From Chryseobacterium taichungense (lineage in GTDB: Bacteria; Bacteroidota; Bacteroidia; Flavobacteriales; Weeksellaceae): 64,000 bases of DNA. Positions 1 to 9,600 of this stretch are shown here, in pieces. The translations under genes were made by a program, and so were the position numbers. The notes beneath the pieces are model-generated. The model did not search any database. It was not told the DNA's origin and saw nothing but the letters and a program-made list of their open reading frames with translations. The DNA lies in the NCBI RefSeq assembly GCF_900109935.1, contig NZ_FOBV01000004.1, positions 186,001-250,000 of the forward strand, in the 5' to 3' direction. Every line of letters begins with the position of its first letter. The first letter of the stretch is position 1.

Positions 1-204
1 TTCTCTTTCAACGATTCCTCCTTGAGGATTTGAAGCTGAAGGCTTAACGTGTTTTTTAACGATATTAAGTCCTGCAACAACTACTCTAGGGTCTCTTCCT
101 TCTTTTTTGATCACTTCAATAACTTCACCAGTCTTACCTTTGACATCTTTCTTACCAGTAGTAATGATTACGTTATCTCCTCTTTTTATTTTTAACTTTG
201 ACAT
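1..204 (-). CDS. rplX: 50S ribosomal protein L24 (partial; C-terminus lies outside the window)
   Basis: The minus-strand frame opens with ATG at 202-204 and runs off the left edge after 68 codons. The start ([18 protein letters not shown] near residues 7-24) is the KOW motif of L24, which nucleates assembly of the large subunit on 23S rRNA. The following [17 protein letters not shown] stretch is also typical of the family. It lies 20 nt behind rplN in the usual spc order, so it should be co-transcribed with the block that starts at rplC. Identity is not in doubt; only completeness is unknown. Confidence 0.96.
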   Translation of the reverse strand, partial: MSKLKIKRGDNVIITTGKKDVKGKTGEVIEVIKKEGRDPRVVVAGLNIVKKHVKPSASNPQGGIVERE

Positions 205-224
205 TTTTTTTAAAATTTTAAATA

Positions 225-593
225 TTAAAGTACTTCAGGAGCTAATGAAATGATTTTCATATATTCTTTGTCTCTCAACTCACGAGCAACTGGTCCGAAA
301 ACACGTGTTCCTCTCATTTCTCCCGCTGCGTTTAGCAATACACAAGCATTGTCTTCGAATTTGATGTATGAACCATCTTTTCTTCTTACTGCTTTTTTAG
401 TTCTTACCACTACAGCTTTAGATACCTGACCTTTCTTAGCGTTTCCTGATGGTGTAGAATCTTTGATAGTAACAACGATTTTATCACCAACTGAAGCATA
501 TCTTCTTCTGGTTCCTCCCAGAACTCTGATAACCAATACTTCTTTAGCACCTGTGTTATCAGCAACTTTTAATCTTGATTCTGTTTGTAACAT
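225..593 (-). CDS. rplN: 50S ribosomal protein L14
   Basis: This protein of 122 residues has the normal L14 length and matches over its whole length (start [18 protein letters not shown]; centre [20 protein letters not shown]). L14 sits at the subunit interface of the large subunit, contacts 16S rRNA helix 14, and is the docking site of the silencing factor RsfS. The gene lies between rpsQ (2 nt upstream) and rplX, the standard spc order, which implies one long transcript. Nothing unusual was seen. Confidence 0.98.
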   Translation of the reverse strand: MLQTESRLKVADNTGAKEVLVIRVLGGTRRRYASVGDKIVVTIKDSTPSGNAKKGQVSKAVVVRTKKAVRRKDGSYIKFEDNACVLLNAAGEMRGTRVFGPVARELRDKEYMKIISLAPEVL

Positions 594-595
594 TA

Positions 596-850
596 TTACT
601 TAGCTTTTTCAATGATTCTTACTAATCTCCATCTCTTGTTTTTGCTCATCGGTCTAGTTTCCTGGATCAGAACTGTATCACCTTCTGTGCATTCGTTGTT
701 CTCGTCGTGTGCAGTATATTTTTTCGTTTTCAATACGAATTTACCGTACATCGGGTGCTTTACTCTTGTAGTTTCACTAACAACAATAGTTTTTTCCATT
801 TTATTGCTGGAAACCACTCCGATTCTTTCTTTTCTTAAATTTCTATCCAT
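596..850 (-). CDS. rpsQ: 30S ribosomal protein S17
   Basis: This 84-residue protein carries the S17 OB-fold core ([18 protein letters not shown], then [19 protein letters not shown]). S17 is a primary binder of 16S rRNA in early small-subunit assembly. The length is normal. It is separated from rplN by 2 nt and from rpmC by 12 nt, in conserved order. A 249-bp frame open on the opposite strand is only a shadow of this gene. Confidence 0.98.
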   Translation of the reverse strand: MDRNLRKERIGVVSSNKMEKTIVVSETTRVKHPMYGKFVLKTKKYTAHDENNECTEGDTVLIQETRPMSKNKRWRLVRIIEKAK

Positions 851-862
851 TGTAAAATGAAA

Positions 863-1048
863 TTATTGTTTGTTAGTTAACTCAGTGTTTAGTCTAGCGA
901 TTGTTTTTCTCAAATCTCTGATTTGGATCGGGTTTTCAATTGGGCTGATTGCGTGAGCCAATTTCAGTTTTGAATATTGAGCTTTAGCTTCAGTTAATTG
1001 GTTTTGAATATCACCCGCGCTTAAATTTTTAATATCAGCTTTTTTCAT
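863..1048 (-). CDS. rpmC: 50S ribosomal protein L29
   Basis: This small protein of 61 residues is mostly helical. It contains the L29 signature of an AQYSKLKLAHAISPIENP segment followed by IRDLRKTIARLNTE. L29 lies near the peptide exit tunnel, where it helps form the docking site for trigger factor and SRP. The frame stays open upstream to a TTG at 1055-1057, but ATG at 1046-1048 gives MKKADIKNL, the usual L29 start, and is preferred. It follows rplP with 12 nt between them. Confidence 0.95.
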   Translation of the reverse strand: MKKADIKNLSAGDIQNQLTEAKAQYSKLKLAHAISPIENPIQIRDLRKTIARLNTELTNKQ

Positions 1049-1060
1049 TGTATTCAAAGA

Positions 1061-1486
1061 TTAAAGAGGTTTAACAAAATCGTTAGCAACTATAAATTTA
1101 GTAACAACTGGTAATTTTTGTGCCGCAAGTCTTAGTGCTTCTTTCGCTACTTCGTAAGGAACACCTCCTACTTCGAACATAATTTTACCTGGTTTTACTA
1201 CAGCTACCCAATATTCCACGGCACCTTTACCTTTACCCATCCTTACTTCGGCTGGTTTTTTAGTAATCGGCTTATCCGGGAAGATTTTGATCCATAGCTG
1301 ACCTTCTCTCTTCATATATCTTGTCGCAGCGATACGAGCAGCTTCAATTTGTCTTGCAGTGATCCAAGCACCTTCTGTCGCCTTGATTCCGAAAGTTCCA
1401 TAAGCAAGTTGATTACCTCTCTGGGCATTCCCCTTCATTTTCATCTTATGTACTCTACGGAACTTGGTTCTTTTTGGTTGTAACAT
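1061..1486 (-). CDS. rplP: 50S ribosomal protein L16
   Basis: L16, 141 residues, recognised from [14 protein letters not shown], the [18 protein letters not shown] segment and the Lys/Gly-rich loop [18 protein letters not shown]. It organises the A-site finger region and the peptidyl-transferase centre, and it is needed for subunit joining. The arginine that is hydroxylated by YcfD-type enzymes in other bacteria lies in the loop region, but no such enzyme is in the window. A 99-nt spacer separates it from rpsC, the longest gap inside this block. Confidence 0.98.
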   Translation of the reverse strand: MLQPKRTKFRRVHKMKMKGNAQRGNQLAYGTFGIKATEGAWITARQIEAARIAATRYMKREGQLWIKIFPDKPITKKPAEVRMGKGKGAVEYWVAVVKPGKIMFEVGGVPYEVAKEALRLAAQKLPVVTKFIVANDFVKPL

Positions 1487-1495
1487 AATTTCTAA

Positions 1496-1523
1496 ATTTT
1501 AGATTTTAGATTTTAGATTTTAG
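1496..1523. repeat. 7-bp tandem repeat (ATTTTAG x4) between rpsC and rplP
   Basis: Four perfect head-to-tail copies of ATTTTAG lie in the 99-nt spacer between rpsC and rplP, followed by a T-run. The spacer is transcribed inside the ribosomal operon. Seven-base tandem units can change copy number by slippage. No stem or promoter is visible here, so the repeat may be neutral. Confidence 0.9.
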
Positions 1524-1585
1524 ATTTTTTTTATTTTAAAAAAGTAACGGTAATTTAAAATTCAAAATGTTCTAATCTAAAATTT

Positions 1586-2341
1586 TTAATTATTATTGTT
1601 ATTATTGTTATTGTTCTTTCTAGGTCTTCTGTTGTCTCTGTCTCCTCCTCTGTTATCTCTTCTGTCAGACTGACCACCTTTTTTCTGTTGTCCCACTAGT
1701 GGAGAAAGTTCTCTTTTACCGTAAACTTCACCTTTCATGATCCAAACTTTTACACCTAGTTTTCCGTACTGAGTCAATGCTTCACCGATATGGTAATCGA
1801 TATCTGCTCTGAAAGTAGACAATGGAATTCTTCCTTCTTTGAAAGATTCTGATCTTGCCATTTCAGCTCCATTCAATCTACCAGAGATTTGAACTTTGAT
1901 ACCTTCTGCACCCATTCTCATTGTACCTGCCATCGCCATCTTAACAGCTCTTCTGTAAGAGATTCTGTTTTCGATTTGCTTAGCAATGCTGTCAGCAACT
2001 AATACTGCATCCAGCTCAGGTCTTTTGATTTCGAAGATGTTGATCTGAATATCCTTTTTAGTCAATTTTTTCAACTCTTCTTTCAGTTTATCAACTTCCT
2101 GACCTCCTTTACCGATGATAAGTCCCGGTCTAGCGGTAGTAATTGTAACTGTTACTAATTTTAATGTTCTTTCAATATAAATTCTTGAAATCCCACCTTT
2201 AGATAATCTAGCTTCAAGGTATCTTCTGATTTTGTAGTCTTCCGCGATTCTGTCTCCATAATCGTTTCCGCCAAACCAGTTAGAATCCCATCCTCTGATG
2301 ATACCTAATCTGTTACCAATTGGATTTGTCTTCTGTCCCAT
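1586..2341 (-). CDS. rpsC: 30S ribosomal protein S3 with poly-asparagine tail
   Basis: S3 of 251 residues. The KH domain is evident ([20 protein letters not shown] near residues 71-90), followed by the C-terminal S3 domain ([22 protein letters not shown]). S3 lines the mRNA entry channel and contributes to the ribosomal helicase activity. The last 30 residues are low complexity: a run rich in Arg, Asp and Gly, then nine consecutive Asn (243-251) encoded by an AAT/AAC microsatellite at about 1589-1615. The tail lies beyond the conserved fold and is probably disordered. Confidence 0.98.
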   Translation of the reverse strand: MGQKTNPIGNRLGIIRGWDSNWFGGNDYGDRIAEDYKIRRYLEARLSKGGISRIYIERTLKLVTVTITTARPGLIIGKGGQEVDKLKEELKKLTKKDIQINIFEIKRPELDAVLVADSIAKQIENRISYRRAVKMAMAGTMRMGAEGIKVQISGRLNGAEMARSESFKEGRIPLSTFRADIDYHIGEALTQYGKLGVKVWIMKGEVYGKRELSPLVGQQKKGGQSDRRDNRGGDRDNRRPRKNNNNNNNNN

Positions 2342-2348
2342 ACCTTGA

Positions 2349-2747
2349 TTAATTTTCTTTATTACCTAAGATTAATGTAACGTGGTTAGATCTTTTTCTG
2401 ATTCTATACCCTCTACCTTGTGGAGCTGGTCTTAGTCTCTTCAATTGTCTTGCACTATCCACGAATATTTCTTTAACGATAAGGTTTGCTTCCTCGATGT
2501 CGGCACCTTCGTTTTTTACTTGCCAGTTGGCAATTGCAGAAAGAAGTAATTTTTCTAATTTGTTAGAAGCTTCTTTCTTAGAATATTTAAGGATATAAAG
2601 AGCTTTATCTACTTGCTCTCCTCTAATGATATCAGCAACTAATCTCATTTTTCTAGGAGAAGATGGGCAGTTATTTAATGAAGCTTTAACAACGTCTTTG
2701 TTTGCTTCTTTTCTTGCGATTGAACTATCTTGTTTTCTTGATCCCAT
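2349..2747 (-). CDS. rplV: 50S ribosomal protein L22
   Basis: L22 of 132 residues. The conserved part starts near residue 20 ([20 protein letters not shown]) and ends with the exit-tunnel hairpin region ([20 protein letters not shown]). This beta-hairpin lines the peptide tunnel and is the site of macrolide-resistance mutations in other bacteria; no deletion is apparent. The first 18 residues ([18 protein letters not shown]) are a polar extension. It overlaps neither neighbour: 2 nt to rpsS and 7 nt to rpsC. Confidence 0.97.
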   Translation of the reverse strand: MGSRKQDSSIARKEANKDVVKASLNNCPSSPRKMRLVADIIRGEQVDKALYILKYSKKEASNKLEKLLLSAIANWQVKNEGADIEEANLIVKEIFVDSARQLKRLRPAPQGRGYRIRKRSNHVTLILGNKEN

Positions 2748-2749
2748 GA

Positions 2750-3028
2750 TTATCTGCTTCCTTTGTTTTTGTTACCACCATGACCTCTGAAAGATCTTGT
2801 TGGAGAAAATTCGCCTAACTTGTGACCTACCATGTTTTCTGTAACATAAACAGGGATAAAAGATTTCCCGTTGTGTACAGCAATAGTTTGTCCTACGAAG
2901 TCCGGAGAGATCATCGATGCTCTAGACCAAGTTTTGATAACTGTCTTCTTACCAGACTCTATATTTGCCTGAACCTTCTTATCTAAAGTATGATGAATGA
3001 ACGGTCCTTTTTTAAGTGATCTTGCCAT
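2750..3028 (-). CDS. rpsS: 30S ribosomal protein S19
   Basis: S19, 92 residues, recognised from [38 protein letters not shown] and the C-terminal [14 protein letters not shown] segment. It sits in the head of the small subunit, where it contacts S13 and the A-site tRNA region. Normal length. Two nt separate it from both rplB and rplV, as expected for a tightly packed operon. Confidence 0.98.
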   Translation of the reverse strand: MARSLKKGPFIHHTLDKKVQANIESGKKTVIKTWSRASMISPDFVGQTIAVHNGKSFIPVYVTENMVGHKLGEFSPTRSFRGHGGNKNKGSR

Positions 3029-3030
3029 AA

Positions 3031-3852
3031 TTATTTTCTTTTAGATACGATGTAACGGTTAGACACTTTGTTTTTCTTTCTAGTTTTGTAACCTTTAGCC
3101 GGTTTACCGTTTCTAGATCTTGGGTGACCTCCAGAAGAACGTCCTTCACCACCACCCATTGGGTGATCTACAGGGTTCATTACAACCGCTCTTGTTCTTG
3201 GTCTTCTACCTAACCATCTGCTTCTACCAGCTTTACCTGATACAGTTAATTGGTGATCAGAGTTGGAAACTGAACCGATCATTGCCATACACTCAGTAAG
3301 GATCATTCTAGATTCTCCTGAAGGCAATTTGATGATCGCATATTTTCCGTCTCTTGAAGTTAATTGAGCTGAAGAACCAGCACTTCTTGCTAAAATAGCA
3401 CCTTGACCAGGCTTCATTTCAACACAAGAAATCACAGTACCCAATGGAATATTTTTCAATTTCATTGCGTTTCCTACGTTTGGTTCTACGTTCTCACCTG
3501 AAACTACTTTCTGATCTACTTTGATACCGTTTGGAGCGATGATATATCTCTTCTCTCCGTCTGCGTACTCTAATAAAGCGATAAATGCAGTTCTGTTTGG
3601 ATCGTATTCTACAGATTTTACAGTTGCTTCAACGTTTGCTTTGTTTCTTTTGAAGTCAATAATTCTGTATTTCTTTTTGTGTCCACCTCCGGTGTAACGC
3701 ATGGTCATTTTACCTGTTTGGTTACGTCCACCTGACTTTTTAATACCAACGGTTAGAGATTTCTCTGGTTTGTTGGTAGTAATTTCCTCAAAATTGTTTA
3801 CAATTCTGAATCTCTGTCCCGGGGTGATAGGTTTTAATTTTCTAACAGACAT
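3031..3852 (-). CDS. rplB: 50S ribosomal protein L2
   Basis: L2 of 273 residues, full length. The C-terminal loop [20 protein letters not shown] contains the conserved histidine next to the peptidyl-transferase centre. The N-terminal OB-fold and the SH3-like domain are both present. L2 is needed for subunit association. It lies between rplW and rpsS in the standard S10-operon order. Confidence 0.98.
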   Translation of the reverse strand: MSVRKLKPITPGQRFRIVNNFEEITTNKPEKSLTVGIKKSGGRNQTGKMTMRYTGGGHKKKYRIIDFKRNKANVEATVKSVEYDPNRTAFIALLEYADGEKRYIIAPNGIKVDQKVVSGENVEPNVGNAMKLKNIPLGTVISCVEMKPGQGAILARSAGSSAQLTSRDGKYAIIKLPSGESRMILTECMAMIGSVSNSDHQLTVSGKAGRSRWLGRRPRTRAVVMNPVDHPMGGGEGRSSGGHPRSRNGKPAKGYKTRKKNKVSNRYIVSKRK

Positions 3853-3873
3853 TACTATTATTTATAATTATAA

Positions 3874-4164
3874 TTAATTTACAGCAAAAATATCGATAAC
3901 CTCACCTTCAGCAAGTTTGATTACCGCTTTTTTCAATTTATTCGTCTTTCCAACCTGAAGACCTTTTTTAGTATATTTCGCAGATACTCTAGGAGCATAA
4001 ATCATTGTATTTACGTCTGCTACTTTTACACCGTAAGCTGCCTCAACAGCTTTTTTAATCTGGATCTTATTCGCTTTGGTATCTACCAAGAAAGAATAAG
4101 TACCTCTTAAATCCGTAAGGTAATTAGCCTTTTCTGAAATAACTGGTTTAATAATAACTGACAT
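3874..4164 (-). CDS. rplW: 50S ribosomal protein L23
   Basis: L23, 96 residues, with the family start SVIIKPVISEKANYL and the KIQIKKAVEAAYGVKVADVN segment. L23 surrounds the tunnel exit and is the main anchor for trigger factor and SRP. The length and position after rplD (3 nt) are standard. Confidence 0.97.
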   Translation of the reverse strand: MSVIIKPVISEKANYLTDLRGTYSFLVDTKANKIQIKKAVEAAYGVKVADVNTMIYAPRVSAKYTKKGLQVGKTNKLKKAVIKLAEGEVIDIFAVN

Positions 4165-4167
4165 GAT

Positions 4168-4797
4168 TTATTTCTTTAAATTTTCCTGGAATTTTTCAAC
4201 TGCACCTTCGAAGAATACGATCTCACCGGCATTTACTAAATCGTAAGAACTGATTTCGTTGAAGTTCATTACTTTAGTTTTAGGTAAGTTTCTTGAAGAT
4301 AAATATACATTCTTGTTAGCTTCAGGAAGAACGAATAAAGATTTTTTACCGTTAAGTTCCAATGCATTTAATACATTGATAAAATCTTTAGTCTTAGGAG
4401 CATTAAGGCTCAAATCTTCTAAAACTCTGATGCTGTTATCTCTCATTTTCTGAGATAAAACAGATTTTTTAGCTAATCTCTTAAGCGCTTTGTTCAATTT
4501 GAATCTGTAGTCTCTTGGTTTTGGTCCGAATACTCTACCTCCACCTCTGAACACAGGAGATTTGATATCCCCGTATCTAGCAGAACCAGATCCTTTTTGC
4601 TTCTTAAGTTTTTTAGTAGAAGCAGTGATTTCGCTTCTTTCTTTTGCTTTATGAGTTCCTTGTCTTTGTGCAGCAAGGTACTGTTTAACTTCTAAGTAAA
4701 CCGCGTGCTGATTTGGCTCGATTCCGAATACTGTTTCGTCCAGAGTTACTTTTCTTCCGGTCTCTTTTCCTGATGTATTTAATACTACTAGTTCCAT
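4168..4797 (-). CDS. rplD: 50S ribosomal protein L4
   Basis: L4, 209 residues. The extended tunnel loop ([20 protein letters not shown]) and the globular part with [20 protein letters not shown] are clear. In Escherichia coli L4 represses its own operon; nothing in this sequence shows whether that occurs here. The start overlaps the end of rplC by 10 nt (4788-4797), which suggests translational coupling. Confidence 0.98.
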   Translation of the reverse strand: MELVVLNTSGKETGRKVTLDETVFGIEPNQHAVYLEVKQYLAAQRQGTHKAKERSEITASTKKLKKQKGSGSARYGDIKSPVFRGGGRVFGPKPRDYRFKLNKALKRLAKKSVLSQKMRDNSIRVLEDLSLNAPKTKDFINVLNALELNGKKSLFVLPEANKNVYLSSRNLPKTKVMNFNEISSYDLVNAGEIVFFEGAVEKFQENLKK

Positions 4798-5414
4798 TTT
4801 CTGATAATTACATAAGAATTTTTAGCTCCCGGAACAGCACCTTTTACTACTAAAAGATTCTGATCTTGATCCACTTTTAATACCTGAAGGTTTTGTACAG
4901 TTACCTGCTTACCTCCCATTCTACCAGCCATTCTCATCCCTTTGAATACTCTTGAAGGGTCAGATCCAGCACCGATAGAACCTGGAGCTCTAAGTCTGTT
5001 GTGCTGACCATGAGTTGCCTGCATTACACCTCCAAAGCCGTGTCTTTTAACAACCCCTTGGAATCCTTTACCTTTAGAAGTACCTGTTACGTCAACGAAT
5101 TCACCTTCAGCGAATAAGTTTACAGTTACTTCCTCTCCTACTTTCACTTCATCAACGAATTCTCTGTAGAATTCTACCAATTTAGCTTTAGGAGCAGAAC
5201 CAGCCTTTTTAAAATGACCAGCTAACGCTTTACCAACGTTCTTCTCACTCTTGTCATCGAAACCTAATTGCACAGCTTTATAGCCGTCTTTTTCTAAGGT
5301 TCTGACCTGTAAAACCGAGCACGGACCAGCTTGAATAACTGTACAAGGAATGTTTTTTCCTTCTTCGTTAAACAAAGATGTCATACCGATTTTTTTACCA
5401 ATAATACCTGACAT
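4788..5414 (-). CDS. rplC: 50S ribosomal protein L3
   Basis: L3, 208 residues, starting [19 protein letters not shown] and carrying the [19 protein letters not shown] loop that reaches the peptidyl-transferase centre, plus the glutamine that PrmB methylates in other bacteria (near ATHGQHNR). It is the first gene of the transcript here: rpsJ, which usually precedes it, lies 5.8 kb away at 11177. A strong promoter sits about 107 nt upstream of the start codon. Confidence 0.98.
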   Translation of the reverse strand: MSGIIGKKIGMTSLFNEEGKNIPCTVIQAGPCSVLQVRTLEKDGYKAVQLGFDDKSEKNVGKALAGHFKKAGSAPKAKLVEFYREFVDEVKVGEEVTVNLFAEGEFVDVTGTSKGKGFQGVVKRHGFGGVMQATHGQHNRLRAPGSIGAGSDPSRVFKGMRMAGRMGGKQVTVQNLQVLKVDQDQNLLVVKGAVPGAKNSYVIIRKWN

Positions 5415-5729
5415 TGTTTATATAATAATAAAATTTATCCTTTATTTATCACCATTTTCAGGAAGTCTGAAGTAATTTCTACGTCTGATGTAGGCATACT
5501 ACGCCCCTAAAATGAGTGTGCAAATTTATGAATAATTTTATAACTGACAAATATTTCATGCAAAATATTTTGATTTTTAATCAATTAGAGCATTTTGGGA
5601 AAATCGAAAGAAAATTCAGGAGAATAATTTGTGAATCTTAAAATCTTTTGATAAGATACAAGGGAAAATTCTGAAATTACGGTTTGATTTTTGTTAGGTT
5701 AAAACTATTTTATAACCTGTCAGAAAAAA
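5415..5729. other. Intergenic region between rplC and a divergent small gene
   Basis: This 315-nt spacer holds the rplC promoter and its leader on the minus strand. The half next to the plus-strand genes is AT-rich, and no convincing TAnnTTTG element was found in it. No repeat or RNA gene was recognised. Confidence 0.7.
5521..5551 (-). promoter_or_regulatory. Promoter of the rplC ribosomal operon
   Basis: On the minus strand the -33 element TTTG (5548-5551) is followed after exactly 19 nt by the -7 element TAAATTTG (5521-5528). This matches the known Bacteroidota consensus. It predicts a start near 5514 and a leader of roughly 100 nt before rplC. Confidence 0.85.
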
Positions 5730-5870
5730 ATGAAAAACACATATAACATATTACCAAAATTGAAGATAGCATTCAATAGTCCTTTTCATTTTTTTGAAAA
5801 GACCTTGAGTAATGCTGTAGGAGCTATCAATTCTGCTTTCACCTTTGATGATATCGACTTTTATCAGTAA
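5730..5870 (+). CDS. 46-residue small protein coupled to the downstream lipoprotein
   Basis: A short frame opens at ATG 5730 and encodes 46 residues (start MKNTYNILPKLKIAFNSPF; end FTFDDIDFYQ). Its TAA (5868-5870) shares one base with the ATG of the next gene in a TAATG arrangement, the usual sign of translational coupling. It has no clear signal peptide, contains several aromatic residues and ends in an acidic stretch. No family was recognised. It could be a small protein in its own right or a leader peptide controlling the lipoprotein gene. The exact stop-start overlap argues against chance, but coding is not proven. Confidence 0.55.
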   Translation: MKNTYNILPKLKIAFNSPFHFFEKTLSNAVGAINSAFTFDDIDFYQ

Positions 5871-6850
5871 TGAAAGCAGTTAGATTTTTATGTATTTTAT
5901 TGCTCCTTCTATTTTCCTGCAATAAAAAACAGAAACATCCATACACTTTTTATTACTGGAAAACTAAACTTGTTCTTGATCATGATGAAAAGAAAGCTTT
6001 GGATAAAGCTACTGTTCCTTATCTTTATACCCGCTTTTTTGATGTGGATAAATCCCGAGGAAAGTTTCAGCCTGTAGGCGTCATTACCAAAGATAAAAGT
6101 TTTGAACTCCGTCAGAAAATTGTACCTGTGGTTTTTATTACAAACCGCACTTTCCTTTATATACAAAAAGAAGAAATTACTTTTCTCGCTCAAAATATCA
6201 ATGACCTCATACAGAAAAAAACATCTGAATATCATTTAAACACAATACCGGAAATACAAATTGACTGTGACTGGACTGCAGGTACCAAAAATGATTATTT
6301 TAATTTTCTAAAAGAATTAAAAAAGATCTCCCGTAAAGAGATCACCTGTACACTTCGACTTCATCAGGTAAAAGATAAAGCCCAGACAGGAATTCCGCCC
6401 GTGGAGAAAGTTTACCTGATGTGCTATTCCACTTCTTCGCCTCTGGAGAATTCTGATAAAAATTCTATACTGGATGTCAACATATTAAAAAGTTATCTCG
6501 CAGATCTTAATGATTATCCTTTAAAAAAAATAGAAGTTGCGCTGCCAATTTACTCATGGGGAATTGTAACCAATTATTTAGGAAAACATAAACTGATCAA
6601 TGCTTTATCGGAAAAAGATCTTGAACATCCGAATTTTAAAAAGATCTCTAATCATGAAATTGAAATCCTTAAAGACGGTTTTTACTTTGGAAGCTATATG
6701 AATAAAGGCTTCAGAATCAAAATTGAATCTATTTCAGAAAACCAGATCAGGGAAGTTGTAAGTTTTCTTGACAAAAAAATACCTCAGTACAATATTATAT
6801 ATTACCAGTTGGATCGTAAATTTGTTAATGATAAGAATTTTGAACTTTAA
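5870..6850 (+). CDS. Lipoprotein resembling a glycosidase-like TIM barrel (DUF3142-like), function unknown
   Basis: A protein of 326 residues with a lipoprotein signal peptide (LLLLFSC, Cys17). The body has the look of a TIM-barrel protein: PEIQIDCDWTAGTKNDYFNF followed by LKELKK, then LPIYSWG further on. This recalls the DUF3142 family, where a similar 'QIDxDW' strand occurs; the match is by eye only. It is probably exported and lipid-anchored. It follows the small gene at 5730 with a one-base overlap and precedes a 900-residue secreted protein by 45 nt, so the three likely form a transcription unit. Function unknown. Confidence 0.8.
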   Translation: MKAVRFLCILLLLLFSCNKKQKHPYTFYYWKTKLVLDHDEKKALDKATVPYLYTRFFDVDKSRGKFQPVGVITKDKSFELRQKIVPVVFITNRTFLYIQKEEITFLAQNINDLIQKKTSEYHLNTIPEIQIDCDWTAGTKNDYFNFLKELKKISRKEITCTLRLHQVKDKAQTGIPPVEKVYLMCYSTSSPLENSDKNSILDVNILKSYLADLNDYPLKKIEVALPIYSWGIVTNYLGKHKLINALSEKDLEHPNFKKISNHEIEILKDGFYFGSYMNKGFRIKIESISENQIREVVSFLDKKIPQYNIIYYQLDRKFVNDKNFEL

Positions 6851-6895
6851 CATTTAACTTTCAAAAATCACCCGATAACCAAACACTTCAATAAA

Positions 6896-9598
6896 ATGAA
6901 AAAGTATCTTCTATCACTCGCCGTTGTTTCGCTTTTTTATACAGAATCAGACGCCTGTGCCTGGTCTGATCCGGATTATGAATACTTTAATCTTTTTACC
7001 CAAAGTATTATTAAAGATAAATCTTATCTGCCTTTTCTACATAGCTACTCGACAAGATTTTATACCGATTTCAGATCGTCGTTGATTCCCGATGAAAATA
7101 TAGATGCATGGAAAAGATATTTCAACAATCAGATGAGCTATGCTCAAACGGAATATCTTGTCAACAAAATGAGCATTAATGATCTTAATGCGTTAAAGAA
7201 AGGCTCTCCTACCAATCAGCTTCTGATCACATTAGGTCCGGGATTTTACCAGAAATATCATGAAGGGATCGATTATCTCATTGAAGCCAAATACCTGGAG
7301 CCGTATATGAAGATTAATTATATCGAAGGTGCTGATTCATTTTACTACCGGGAACCCGGAACAGGGAAAAATGCAACTAATCTTGATTATAATAAAACCA
7401 TCGCTGCATTGACTTCGTTGTATAATGCTGCAAAAAATCCGGAAATCAAACAAAGATATGGTTATCAGCTTGTGCGGTTTAACCATTATACAAGAAATTA
7501 TGATGCTGCCGTAAAAGCTTTTAAGGCTTATGTAGAACCTTTAAGATTGAAAGGTGCCCCTTACATTATGGCACTTGACCAGCTTGCCGGTGCCCAGCGA
7601 GGTTTGGGAATGAACAGTGAAGCCAACTGGAATTTCTTTCAGGTGTTCAGAGACAGCAAGAGCCGTAAAGAATCTGCTTTTGTTTCAATGAAACTTTCTG
7701 ATACAGCATCTTTCAACAACATTTTAAAACGGTCCAATACAAATGAAGATAAAAATATGGCTTATTTCCTGTTGGGTTATGAAGATTTCAACAATCCGAT
7801 TCCTGTGATGGAAAAGATGTTTGAAATTAATCCTGATTCAGAAATACTGAAAGTCATGGCAGTACGAAGCATTAACGAATTAGAGAGGAGTTATCTTCCT
7901 ATTTATTATTATTCGAATGACGATACTATTACTTCTCAGAAAAACACTGCAGATAATAACGACGTAAAAAATAATTCAAATACCACCGAACCAAAAAAAG
8001 AAGAGCTTTCCTTCTGGCAGAAAATTATAAGATTCTTTAAAAATCTTTTCAGCAGTAAAAAAGATAAAGGATCGGATGAAAGTAAAGCCGACCAAAGTGA
8101 CGACGAACTTCTTGATAACCCGGACAGAATTCCTGTCTTTACCAAAAACAACTATTGGTATGATGATAAGACGAAGGATTTTTTGGATGACCTTGAGAAA
8201 TTTACCTCAAAAACAAAAGAAAAATCTAAGGATGAATACTGGCAAATTGCTGACGCTTATCTGAAATTCCTGAAAAAAGATTATAAAGAAAGTACGGAAA
8301 TTCTTGAAAATATAAAAACCACCAATCCAGAATATCTTGAAGAGATCAAAAGAATGAAAGTACTTAATGATATTGTTTCCCAACCAAAGATTGATGCGGA
8401 ATACGAAGATCATTTAATGAAAGACTATTCAGAATACTTTACTGAAAAGCCTGAAGTAAAAAAAGACAGTACTGAAACAGATGAATATGATTATTATGGC
8501 GAAGTTCCTTCAACGGCAGATTTTCTGAAAGATGTTCTGGCAAACCGTTATTTCCTTCAGGGTGAAGACGGAAAATCTTTCCTCATGAATAACAAGCTTT
8601 CGGATCTGCAGTACAATCCGAATTCCAGCTTGGTGAAAAGTGTTGAAGATTTTTACAGAAAACCCAATAAGACACAATTTGAACAGCAGATCATTGCTAA
8701 AAATATTAATGACGTAGGAAATATCGACGCATTTTTCGCCGTGATTTATGGCGACAGAGCAATGAGACAGGCAGATTTTGAAAAAGCCAGATCCTACTAT
8801 GCAAAAGCACAGAATTTCTCCGGAATTCCAAGATCAGAATGGAATTATGATGACAAAAAAGTCACTCCTTTAAAATATGCTGCGGGAGCTTATAATGGAT
8901 TGAGCAATATTTCGGATCTTGTATTTGGGCATAATGTATGGGAAAGCTACCAAAGCTCTCCGGAAGAAAGTATGAAGAAAGAAGATTATTCAGTATTTCC
9001 GTTTATAAAACCAACAATGAACAAACTGGAACTGACTGATGCTTTAATTCAGCTTAAAAAGATTGGAGCAGGAAAAAACCATGACGCCGCAACGGCCAAT
9101 CAGCTGATCGGAAATCTTCTATACAACACCTCTATTCTCGGATATTACAGACAGCTTTTTGTGATGGATATAGATAACACAAACGGCGGAAAATATGATT
9201 TCCAAACTTCAGACCGCAAAAATCCGTATCAGTATTACTATAAAAATTTCCTGGACAGAACTTATATCGAACCGGATAATTTTGACCTGGCTATTGGATA
9301 TTATAAGAAAGCATTAGACCTTTCATCCGATAAAGAACAGAAGGCAAGAATTCTGTTCCAGATGGCAAGCGCAGAACAAGGGAAGTATTATCAGTACGAG
9401 GCTAAAAACCCTTCAAAAGTTGATTATTCTGACCCTCAATACAGCGAGAAAAGTGATGCTTACCAAAAGCAGCTTGATCAGATTAAAAATCAAAAATACA
9501 GAACCTATTTTGCAATGTTGAAATCTCAATACGCCGATACTGAAACCGCGAAAGACCTATTGGGAAGCTGTACTTATTTTAATTATTTTATGAATTAA
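6896..9598 (+). CDS. Large secreted helical (TPR-like) protein of unknown function
   Basis: A 900-residue protein with an N-terminal signal peptide (MKKYLLSLAVVSLFYTESDA, cleavage near 20). Most of it is rich in Tyr, Asn and Lys and looks helical; segments such as NYDAAVKAFKAYVEPL (201-216) and FDLAIGYYKKALDL near the C-terminus resemble tetratricopeptide helices. Residues 341-411 form a low-complexity Asn/Ser/Asp/Lys linker, and inside it 371-388 is a cationic amphipathic helix (WQKIIRFFKNLF). The protein should act in the periplasm or on the surface. It lies directly behind the TIM-barrel lipoprotein and is closed by a terminator at 9601-9630. No named family was recognised. Confidence 0.85.
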   Translation: MKKYLLSLAVVSLFYTESDACAWSDPDYEYFNLFTQSIIKDKSYLPFLHSYSTRFYTDFRSSLIPDENIDAWKRYFNNQMSYAQTEYLVNKMSINDLNALKKGSPTNQLLITLGPGFYQKYHEGIDYLIEAKYLEPYMKINYIEGADSFYYREPGTGKNATNLDYNKTIAALTSLYNAAKNPEIKQRYGYQLVRFNHYTRNYDAAVKAFKAYVEPLRLKGAPYIMALDQLAGAQRGLGMNSEANWNFFQVFRDSKSRKESAFVSMKLSDTASFNNILKRSNTNEDKNMAYFLLGYEDFNNPIPVMEKMFEINPDSEILKVMAVRSINELERSYLPIYYYSNDDTITSQKNTADNNDVKNNSNTTEPKKEELSFWQKIIRFFKNLFSSKKDKGSDESKADQSDDELLDNPDRIPVFTKNNYWYDDKTKDFLDDLEKFTSKTKEKSKDEYWQIADAYLKFLKKDYKESTEILENIKTTNPEYLEEIKRMKVLNDIVSQPKIDAEYEDHLMKDYSEYFTEKPEVKKDSTETDEYDYYGEVPSTADFLKDVLANRYFLQGEDGKSFLMNNKLSDLQYNPNSSLVKSVEDFYRKPNKTQFEQQIIAKNINDVGNIDAFFAVIYGDRAMRQADFEKARSYYAKAQNFSGIPRSEWNYDDKKVTPLKYAAGAYNGLSNISDLVFGHNVWESYQSSPEESMKKEDYSVFPFIKPTMNKLELTDALIQLKKIGAGKNHDAATANQLIGNLLYNTSILGYYRQLFVMDIDNTNGGKYDFQTSDRKNPYQYYYKNFLDRTYIEPDNFDLAIGYYKKALDLSSDKEQKARILFQMASAEQGKYYQYEAKNPSKVDYSDPQYSEKSDAYQKQLDQIKNQKYRTYFAMLKSQYADTETAKDLLGSCTYFNYFMN

Positions 9599-9600
9599 TA

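Noticed and set aside
5415..5520. L4-type autoregulatory leader before rplC
   Set aside because: The leader is about 100 nt, and no hairpin like the S10 leader was found by eye.
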